From JANQLU01 sp964434955 (GTDB lineage Bacteria; Planctomycetota; Planctomycetia; Pirellulales; Pirellulaceae), in contig CAYSXI010000191.1 of NCBI GenBank assembly GCA_964434955.1, positions 1 to 10,039 on the forward strand: a stretch of 10,039 bases of DNA. The letters are read 5' to 3'. The translations under genes were made by a program, and so were the position numbers. The notes below the pieces were generated by a model, which had not been told where the DNA came from, searched no databases, and worked only from the letters and a program-made list of their open reading frames with translations. Positions 1 through 5,838 of this stretch are shown piece after piece; position 1 is the first letter of the stretch, and each line of letters starts with the position of its first letter.

Positions 1-30
1 CGTCAAAAACGGCTCAAATCGCCGAGGAAA

Positions 31-994
31 CCCGCCCCATACAAGCACGACGCGCAAGCGATTGAATCCCCAAAAGCGATGAATCCACAGAAGCGATGAA
101 TCCACAGAAGGCAGGACGAAACACCGAGAGCACGAAGGAAACCGATGAATTCTACACGCCTCGATACAAGCACGAAGCGCCAGCGAGTGGTTCCCCAGCC
201 ACAAACGATCAAACATACAAGCACGACGCGCCAGCGAGTGAATCCCCAGTAGCGATTGAATCCCCAGAAGGCAGGACGAAACACTGAGAGCACGAAGAAA
301 ACCAGTGAATTCCACCCGCCTCGATACAAGCACGAAGCGCAAGCGAGTGGTTCCCCAGCCACAAGCGATCAAACATACAAGCACGACGCGCCAGCGAGTG
401 AATCCCCAGTAGTGATTGAATCCCCAAAAGGCAGGACAAAACACCGAGAGCACGAAGAAAACCGGTGAATTCCACCCGCCTCGATACAAGCACGAAGCGC
501 AAGCGAGTGGTTCCCCAGCCACAAGCGATCAAACATACAAGCACGACGCGCCAGCGAGTGAATCCCCAATAGCGATTGAATCCCCAGAAGGCAGTACGAA
601 ACACCGAGAGCACGAATAAAACCGGTGAATTCCACCCGCCCTCATACAAGCACGAAGCGCCAGCGAGTGGTTCCCCAGCCACAAGTGATCAAACATACAA
701 GCACGACGCGCCAGCAAGTGAATCCCCAGTAGTGATTGAATCCACAGAAGGCAGGACGAAACACCGAGAGCACGAAGAAAACCGGTGAATTCCACCCGCC
801 TCAATACAAGCACGAAGCGCCAGCGAGTGGTTCCCCAGCCACAAGCGATCAAACATACAAGCACGACGCGCAAGCGAGTGAATCCCCAGTAGCGATTGAA
901 TCCCCAAAAGGCAGGACAAAACACCGAGAGCACGAAGAAAACCGGTGAATTCCACCCGCCCCTCTACAAGCAAGAAGCGCCAGCGAGTGGTTCC
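31..994 (-). repeat. Tandem array of a 160-bp repeat unit (left array)
   Basis: Equivalent positions recur every 160 bases (96, 256, 416, 576, 736, 896), giving five complete units with partial units at both ends. Each unit holds two copies of a core of about 31 bases (plus strand: TACAAGCACGAMGCGCMAGC followed by GAGTG and TCCCC). These lie 51 and 109 bases apart, for example at 165 and 216. Copies differ at scattered positions. The outer end near 31-110 is degenerate and contains a perfect 17-base direct duplication (75-91 and 92-108). Because 160 is not a multiple of three, and because several frames are open on both strands, the short reading frames here look like by-products of the repeat and not genes. 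Strand is given as minus because the unit reads GGAACCACTCGC... on that strand, matching the plus-strand copies at 1776 and 9719. Confidence 0.95.
75..108. repeat. 17-bp perfect tandem duplication inside the left array
   Basis: The 17-base string agcgatgaatccacaga occurs twice in direct succession (75-91 and 92-108). It looks like a slippage duplication at the degenerate outer edge of the 160-bp array, since the other units carry this segment only once. Confidence 0.85.
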
Positions 995-1093
995 TCACCT
1001 CGAAACCCCCAATTTGCCCTTCGCCCCATGAACAATCACAAACCGAACGTTGTTTTGGGCAAACTGGCTTCGATTAAACCTGATCTCGATAAC

Positions 1094-1121
1094 AAAAAAA
1101 ACCGCCGCAATTGCGACGGTT
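1094..1121 (-). terminator. Rho-independent terminator after the pilin-like gene
   Basis: On the minus strand a 9-bp stem (AACCGTCGC pairing with GCGGCGGTT, one G-T wobble, loop AATT) runs directly into an uninterrupted T tract, seen as eight A residues at 1094-1101 on the plus strand. It lies about 120 bases past the stop of the minus-strand pilin-like gene and is the only well-formed intrinsic terminator I see in the window. It supports the view that the minus-strand block ends here. Confidence 0.78.
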
Positions 1122-1153
1122 CTCAAGCCATCAGTCGTTACAGGACCCTTCGT

Positions 1154-1184
1154 GTTGACCAAAACACTTACTCACTCGGTCAAC
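1154..1184. other. Inverted repeat between pilin-like gene and terminator
   Basis: GTTGACC at 1154-1160 and GGTCAAC at 1178-1184 form a perfect 7-bp dyad around a 17-base loop. It lies in the 3' untranslated stretch of the pilin-like gene, upstream of the terminator on the minus strand. It could be an mRNA-stabilising hairpin or be incidental. The rest of 995-1243 holds nothing else I recognise. Confidence 0.3.
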
Positions 1185-1243
1185 TGACGGCACTTCTCGT
1201 TGTTGTTTCAAAACTCTCCAAGGCAATTCGCGAACTCCCCGCT

Positions 1244-1471
1244 TTACTTGCCGCCCCCAACTTTGAAGTCAACGACGTTGCCGACCGCATCGCCCGCCCA
1301 TCGTTCGATCTCGGGCCAAGCCTTAACGATCACCGAAAGGATGATTGCGGCGACGGCCAAAATCAAAATGACTTGAAGTGTTTCCAATCCGCGCTGGTCT
1401 TGATTGAAGTGACGAACGCGGTTGAAAGCTCGCTGGCAAGTTTCGTAGCAAAAGATTGAAAAGTTACGCAT
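1244..1471 (-). CDS. Small pilin-like protein with one membrane span (Flp/Tad-type candidate)
   Basis: This is a predicted 75-residue protein: a basic N-terminal leader of about 28 residues, then G28-LETLQ, a hydrophobic segment at about residues 32-50 (QVILILAVAAIILSVIVKAW), and a short polar tail ending in GGGK. Leader, Gly and immediate hydrophobic helix match the layout of type IVb/Flp prepilins cleaved by a prepilin peptidase after Gly. The canonical Glu at +5 is Gln here, with Glu at +2. The ATG at 1471 is preferred over the longer frame starting at 1543 because GGAG lies about ten bases upstream of it. A CpaF-type ATPase lies upstream on the same strand and a strong terminator lies downstream, which supports a Tad-pilus or pseudopilus role. 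It could instead be another small membrane anchor, and the peptide is too short for a firm family call. Confidence 0.7.
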   Translation of the reverse strand: MRNFSIFCYETCQRAFNRVRHFNQDQRGLETLQVILILAVAAIILSVIVKAWPEIERWAGDAVGNVVDFKVGGGK

Positions 1472-1501
1472 GGTGGTTCTCCGGAATGAGATTTGGAAAG
1501 G

Positions 1502-1593
1502 AAAGTTTTGAAAGGTTTTTTGCCGGCCTCGTTTGGCTGACATTACTAGTGCTGCTCGTTTCGGAATTTCCGGACAGGAAATTTCAAAACTTT
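1502..1593 (-). promoter_or_regulatory. Inverted 12-mers and a dyad upstream of the pilin-like gene
   Basis: AAAGTTTTGAAA at 1502-1513 is repeated as its exact reverse complement at 1582-1593. A second perfect dyad, AATTTCC-ggaca-GGAAATT, lies at 1565-1583 and slightly overlaps the outer arm. Both arms sit about 31-122 bases upstream of the preferred start at 1471. Paired motifs in a leader of this length could be operator half sites or a 5' untranslated hairpin. No bound factor is known to me. Confidence 0.4.
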
Positions 1594-1775
1594 TTTTGGA
1601 GCCGAAAAAATCCGGGGAAGAACACGCAAGTGGCCAGACGCATACGACCCTTCGGCGAGCCAGGTCAATTCAGTCGGCAGAGAACCCCGAATTTTGATAT
1701 CCCGGTTCCCGCATCACAGGTCGCAAAAACAAACATGCTGATCCAATGGTGCATATGGCAAAATCCAGTGCGTGC

Positions 1776-1807
1776 GGGAACCACTCGCTCGCGCTCCGTG
1801 CTTGTAT
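1776..1807 (+). repeat. Solitary copy of the 160-bp repeat core
   Basis: The 32 bases from GGGAACCACTCGC to CGTGCTTGTAT match the core of the tandem arrays with only a few differences (CTCGCGCTCCG for CTGGCGCTTCG), in the same orientation as the right array. The rest of the 160-bp unit is absent on both sides. The core can therefore exist alone, and it begins at the same unit position at which both arrays begin on their inner sides. Confidence 0.85.
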
Positions 1808-1985
1808 CAAATACTAACGGCACGAGCGGACAATGGCTTTTCGCGCCAATGTTTCGGAGCGAGCTTTCAAATGTCGAGGCCATCGCAATCAGGCCACAGG
1901 CGGGAGTGCTGACGATTCATGAGAAACAGGCCAACAGAAAAAGGTTCAATGCTCAAATGGCGGTGCATCAAAGCACAATTCAGCA

Positions 1986-2004
1986 AAGTGCGTGGACCGC
2001 ACTT
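1986..2004 (-). other. Hairpin downstream of the secretion ATPase gene
   Basis: AAGTGCG and CGCACTT form a perfect 7-bp stem around a 5-base loop, starting 67 bases past the ATPase stop codon on the minus strand. There is no real T tract, so it is a weak candidate for a terminator or mRNA end. Confidence 0.3.
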
Positions 2005-2070
2005 GCCCATGCAATGCACGACAAACCCAAACCGAACAAAGTCTCAGTAGCGATAGAGACTCCAGCTGCT

Positions 2071-3288
2071 TTACTCGCTATCACCGTCCTCGTTTGCGCC
2101 CTTCGCCGAATCCTCGGCCTCGTAAAAGACTTTGGTCAAATTCACTTTATCCTGGAATCCGTATTCTTCGACTTCTTTCCAGAAACTAGGCTTGTAACCG
2201 GTCCACTCGAGACTGCCGACAATTCGATTTTCTTCATCTCGACCGCGCGACTGGAATTGAAAAATTGGCTTGGCGATATAGGACTGCTTTTCATCCATCC
2301 CCAGGATTTCGGCGATCGTGATCACTCGACGTGAGCCATCATCGAGACGCGAAAGCTGGAGCACGATGTTTACGGCCGATGCGACTTGGCGACGCACCAC
2401 GTAAACAGGCATATCCATTCCGGCCATCAAACAGAGCGTTTCGAGACGAATCAGAGAATCCAGGGGATTGTTCGCGTGGACCGTGGTCAGTGAACCCGCG
2501 TGTCCCGAGATCATGGATTGGATCATGTCGAGCGCTTCGCCCCGTCGCACTTCTCCCATCACAATCCGGTCCGGCCGCATCCGCAATGAATCCACAAACA
2601 AGTCGCGAATGGAAACCGCACCACGACCGTTGGGCTGCGCGGGCTGTGCTTCCAGGTAGACCGTATGCGGCTGATTGAGCTGCAGCTCGGAACTATCTTC
2701 GATCACGATGATGCGCTCATGTTCGGGAATGGCTGTCGAGAGCGCATTCAACATCGATGTCTTCCCGGTGCCCGTACCGCCGGAGATGATCGTGTTCTTA
2801 TGCAGGATCACGCAGAATTCACAGAACTCCGCGGCCATCGGACTCAAACTGCCCCATTCAATGAGCGACTGCAAATTGAACGTGGACTTCTTGAACTTAC
2901 GAATGGAAACATGGGCGCCGCCGCGAGAAGCCGGTGAAATGATGACGTGTACACGGGAACCGTCGGGCAGCCTCGCGTCCATGCTGTGATTGTCCAGGTC
3001 GACGCGACGGTTGACGAATTCGGCAATGTTATTGACGGCGGCGTTCAACGAAGCGTTGCTCTCGAATGTTTTTTCCGACAACGTCAGCCGGCCGCCTTTT
3101 TCAAAGTAAATCCGGTTGGGCCCATTGATCAGGACTTCGGAAACTTCCTCGTTCTCCATCAAATGCCAGATCGGGTCGAGAAAGTGGCGAAGTGTATGTT
3201 GATAGATGTCTTTTTTGTCCAAACCAATTTGCCTTTCGAGTGACGAGGACGACCGATCGCAAATTATATTCTGAAAGCAGCCATTCAC
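2071..3288 (-). CDS. cpaF: CpaF/TadA-type secretion ATPase of a Tad/type IV pilus system
   Basis: This 405-residue protein is a hexameric AAA-type secretion ATPase of the GspE/VirB11 superfamily, CpaF/TadA branch, which powers pilin assembly at the inner membrane. Visible motifs are the N-terminal domain ending in VLINGPNRIYFEKGGRL (about 53-69), Walker A GGTGTGKTS (170-178), the Asp box VIEDSSEL (195-202), the Walker B region RIVMGEVRRGEALD (241-254) with E246, and the His box GHAGSLTTVHA (262-272). All appear intact. It is somewhat shorter than typical CpaF because the N-terminal extension is brief. The C-terminal 80 residues end in an acidic tail. The GTG at 3288 lies four bases after the stop of the preceding minus-strand frame, suggesting coupling. 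No strong ribosome site is seen there, and a TTG at 3222 preceded by AAAGG is a possible alternative start. No tadB/tadC, secretin or prepilin peptidase gene is in view. Confidence 0.93.
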   Translation of the reverse strand: MNGCFQNIICDRSSSSLERQIGLDKKDIYQHTLRHFLDPIWHLMENEEVSEVLINGPNRIYFEKGGRLTLSEKTFESNASLNAAVNNIAEFVNRRVDLDNHSMDARLPDGSRVHVIISPASRGGAHVSIRKFKKSTFNLQSLIEWGSLSPMAAEFCEFCVILHKNTIISGGTGTGKTSMLNALSTAIPEHERIIVIEDSSELQLNQPHTVYLEAQPAQPNGRGAVSIRDLFVDSLRMRPDRIVMGEVRRGEALDMIQSMISGHAGSLTTVHANNPLDSLIRLETLCLMAGMDMPVYVVRRQVASAVNIVLQLSRLDDGSRRVITIAEILGMDEKQSYIAKPIFQFQSRGRDEENRIVGSLEWTGYKPSFWKEVEEYGFQDKVNLTKVFYEAEDSAKGANEDGDSE

Positions 3289-3292
3289 TCAA

Positions 3293-3743
3293 TCAAATCG
3301 CGAGTAATTCTCGGCGGAAGCCCCGAATCTTGCAGGGAACCTTTGGGGGCGCGGGCCGAGCAACATTTTCCTCATGGACCTGAAACATTTCGCCCCCGCG
3401 AACGCTTATCGACAATGCGCTGCCGTTTTTTGGAAAACGCCGAAAGATTGGCTGAAAGATTCGCAGCGCCCAAGGCATATACTTGCTGCGGATCGAATCA
3501 TGCTTCAACCAACTTGAAACGTCTCGCAGAAACAAATGCAGCACCCCCTTCATTTGATGGATCAACCATTCGGCGTCCTGGCGATCAAGGGCAGTGCTTC
3601 CTTGGGAAGAGAGGGCGAGGGACACAGTTAACCTTGCCTGGTCGATAAGCTCCAAACAGGGGCCCGGTACGTCCGACCTCGAAGTGCAACCGAAGCGCCC
3701 CTAAAACAAGGGTGAAATCGGCCAAATTGAAACGTTGTATCAT
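3293..3743 (-). pseudogene. Helical protein of unknown family, apparently frameshifted near 3659-3662
   Basis: I do not recognise a family. Two adjoining minus-strand frames read like one protein. The first runs from ATG 3743 (MIQRFNLADFTLVLGALRLH...) to about 3660 and the second from about 3658 to the TGA at 3293. Both pass through a Gly-Pro at the junction. Removing one base from the four-base run at 3659-3662 joins them as ...FEVGRTGP-CLELIDQARL..., giving about 149 residues. The result has amphipathic helices in the first two thirds (LIDQARLTVSLAL, QDAEWLIHQMKGVLHLFL) and a basic C-terminal part. The last codon lies four bases before the ATPase start, typical of co-transcribed genes. Without the join, only a 120-residue frame from a TTG at 3655 remains, with no ribosome site. 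It could be a real frameshift mutation, an assembly error in a short homopolymer, or a smaller intact gene. Confidence 0.45.
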
Positions 3744-3803
3744 GCAATTGGCATTGATATTGATTATCTTAGTGAACGCATAAATCAAACTTCCCTCGTA
3801 AAG

Positions 3804-5789
3804 ATGCCCAAGGTTTCACCTTTAATGAGCAGCACTTCGCAAACGAATTATCAGAAGACCAAGCTGATCCATAGCGGCACCAACGTGCAAGTCTATGAAG
3901 GATTGCACACGAATTTTGGACGCCAGGTCGCGATCAAGGAACTAAAGGGTGAAGCCAACGAATCCGTTCGAAATGAGTTTTTCAAAGAAGCGGAATCCTG
4001 GGCTCGCATCGAACACCATCGCTTGTGCCGGATTGAAGAAGTCAATCGCGAGCGAGGCTGGATCGTCGCGGAGTACCTTCCGAACTCATTTACGGATCGC
4101 TTCCGCGGCAATGTTAACTTGATGGAAATCAAAGACGCCTTCCTGCAGATTCTTGAAGGCCTCGATTTCCTTCACCAAAAAGGTTTTTTGCACTGTAACT
4201 TGTCGTCTTCCAATATTCGCTTTGACGAGCCGGGTGAAGGCGCCAAGCTTTGTGATGGCCGCAGTGTTCCCATCGCACAATCGAGTCAGCTTCCGCGGCC
4301 CAAGGGTTCGAACAAATATCGCGCGCCGGAAATGCTCGACAATCGTTTTGGTCCGATCGGCATGGCCACGGACCTCTATCTGGCGGCAACGGTTGTTTTC
4401 GAGGGACTTGCCGGTGAAAAGTTCGATTCGCTTTTCCAAGGTTTTGTGAGTGGCACTCCCGATCCGGAAACCGGCTGGTTTCGCTGGCACAATTCTGACG
4501 ACCAACTTGAGCCGACGAAAACACTGATTGCTGGAATTCCTGATGCGTTTGGCAAACTTCTGGATGACATGCTCAGCAAGAATGTTGGGCGAAGAATTGG
4601 CAGTGCCCGCGACGCGATCAACGAGTTGAATCAGATCGACATGTCGGGAACGGCTTCGGCCCAGTCGGCCACTGCGGCCCCTGCGGCTGATGCAGGTTCC
4701 AGCGCGGCGCCCTCCGGTGCAGCTCCTTCGGCCCCCAAGCCTCCGGCTCCCCCAAAACCGGCTTCGGGTTCTTCCGCTCCTTCGGCGGAGCCGCAATTGA
4801 TCAGCCGGCCTTCGACTCCCGCCTACATGCGAATCGCATCCGGAAGCCAGGCGGGAAAGATTTATCCGCTGAAAATGGAAGACATCGTTATCGGCGAAGC
4901 GGATCATTGTCAGGTCAAACTGCTGGGCACCGATTATCCACCGATCGTGGGTCGTGAGGTGACCGTCGCACTTGCTGCTGGTGGCTGGAAGGTTTCGGAA
5001 ACGAAACGCCCCGAAGATTGCATGGAAACCGTTATGGTCGGCCGTGAAGTTTGCAAGGGAACCCATCCAATCAAGTCCGGCGATATCATTCGTCTTTCGA
5101 ACCGCGGCCCCGACATTCAGTTCGTGATCCAGGGCGAAGCGTCATGGTCGTGGCAGGACGTGGCCGACGAACTCAACATGAATCGCGGTGCGAAACCTGA
5201 TTCCGCTCCGAGTGCCGCACCCAAAAAAGCCGCACCGAGTACCGAACAGAAGACGGCTCCTCTGGGAACCGCACCTCAGGCGCCCGCGGCGCCCGCAAGA
5301 TCACCGAAGGCACCGCAGCCGGCCACACCCAAAAAATCGGCCAAGGTCGATAAGCGTGCCAAGGCTCCCAAGCCGGCGAGCCCCAAGCCAAAACCAGCAG
5401 CCCCACCCGCTGCGGCTGCCCCGCCGGCCCCCGCGGCCCCAGCCCCTCCTTCGAACGCCCCGGCAGCACCAGCACCGCCAGCCAAAGACAAAAAGGGCAA
5501 AGCGAAGAAACCCAAAGGCGAAAGCTCCGGCAACTGGCTTCAAGACAAGAACAAACGAAACTGGCTGGTTCTGATCGGCGGCCTGCTCCTGGCTTTGATC
5601 TTGATTCCTTTCGTGGTTCCACAAAGTGGTGGCGACAAGGATGAAGACAAAGACAAAACAGAACAAGTTGAGAATAACGAAAACGAAAACAAAAAAGAGT
5701 CCAACGACAAAGACAAGGATTCGGACAAAAAAGCCGAAGACGATTCTGATTCGAAAAACGAATCAAAAGACAAAAAATCCGGCGGCTAA
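3804..5789 (+). CDS. Membrane-anchored Ser/Thr pseudokinase with degenerate FHA-like domain
   Basis: From ATG 3804 the product has 661 residues (ATG 3825 is an alternative start; an upstream TTG frame is less likely). Residues about 17-280 show a Hanks-kinase fold with VAIK (K45), EAESWARIEHH for helix C (E62 likely), the APE motif (A174-E176) and a helix-F-like TDLYLAATVVFEGLAG. The catalytic loop reads HCNLSSSN (130-137) where active kinases have HRDLKxxN, so the catalytic Asp is Asn. The glycine loop is degenerate, and DFG reads DGR (151-153). Residues about 340-443 resemble an FHA fold but lack its Arg, Ser, His and Asn signature. A Pro/Ala/Lys-rich linker (about 465-580), one membrane span (about 587-606) and a highly charged 55-residue tail follow. 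Basic residues before the span predict a cytoplasmic N-terminus. It probably acts as a non-catalytic scaffold. It heads the plus-strand block, with 49 bases to the Hsp70 gene. Confidence 0.9.
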   Translation: MPKVSPLMSSTSQTNYQKTKLIHSGTNVQVYEGLHTNFGRQVAIKELKGEANESVRNEFFKEAESWARIEHHRLCRIEEVNRERGWIVAEYLPNSFTDRFRGNVNLMEIKDAFLQILEGLDFLHQKGFLHCNLSSSNIRFDEPGEGAKLCDGRSVPIAQSSQLPRPKGSNKYRAPEMLDNRFGPIGMATDLYLAATVVFEGLAGEKFDSLFQGFVSGTPDPETGWFRWHNSDDQLEPTKTLIAGIPDAFGKLLDDMLSKNVGRRIGSARDAINELNQIDMSGTASAQSATAAPAADAGSSAAPSGAAPSAPKPPAPPKPASGSSAPSAEPQLISRPSTPAYMRIASGSQAGKIYPLKMEDIVIGEADHCQVKLLGTDYPPIVGREVTVALAAGGWKVSETKRPEDCMETVMVGREVCKGTHPIKSGDIIRLSNRGPDIQFVIQGEASWSWQDVADELNMNRGAKPDSAPSAAPKKAAPSTEQKTAPLGTAPQAPAAPARSPKAPQPATPKKSAKVDKRAKAPKPASPKPKPAAPPAAAAPPAPAAPAPPSNAPAAPAPPAKDKKGKAKKPKGESSGNWLQDKNKRNWLVLIGGLLLALILIPFVVPQSGGDKDEDKDKTEQVENNENENKKESNDKDKDSDKKAEDDSDSKNESKDKKSGG

Positions 5790-5838
5790 TTTGTATCCGT
5801 AATTACTTCTTGTCATTGAATAGAAACCTTACCCAACC

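Larger units (their letters stand above)
1472..2070. other. Gap of about 600 bp between pilin-like gene and secretion ATPase
   Basis: I see no convincing gene here. A long plus-strand frame crosses it but continues antisense into the ATPase gene and resembles nothing. The stretch holds, from left to right, a 12-bp inverted repeat pair, a perfect short dyad, A and T runs near 1591-1612, one solitary copy of the repeat core (1776-1807) and a 7-bp hairpin near 1986-2004. The distance argues that the pilin-like gene has its own promoter within the part next to 1471, but I could not pick a convincing -35/-10 pair. Confidence 0.5.

Noticed and set aside
3..973. Overlapping reading frames of 60-157 residues on both strands inside the left array
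   Set aside because: They repeat with the 160-bp period, shift frame from unit to unit, lie on both strands and have low-complexity translations. They are by-products of the repeat.
31..994. Possible CRISPR array
   Set aside because: The whole 160-bp unit is repeated; there are no short identical repeats separated by unique spacers and no cas genes.
896..1459. Plus-strand frame of 187 residues from the repeat into the pilin region
   Set aside because: It begins in the repeat, crosses the hairpin terminator and runs antisense to the pilin-like gene.
2041..2060. GTCTC/GAGAC dyad just past the ATPase stop
   Set aside because: A five-base stem with a ten-base loop and no T tract is too weak to call a terminator.
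1456..2334. Plus-strand frame of 292 residues
   Set aside because: Its last 264 bases are antisense to the conserved ATPase, it includes a repeat core, and the translation resembles no family.
3744..3803. Promoter for the plus-strand block in the divergent gap
   Set aside because: The region is AT-rich with TTG-type hexamers, but none has a correctly spaced -10 partner. A promoter is likely here but I cannot place it.
4086..5066. Minus-strand frame of 326 residues
   Set aside because: It is antisense to the pseudokinase gene, and its Arg-rich translation is typical of a shadow frame.
5173..5766. Minus-strand frames opposite the Pro/Ala linker and charged tail
   Set aside because: They are shadows of low-complexity coding sequence. 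The plus strand has the domain structure.
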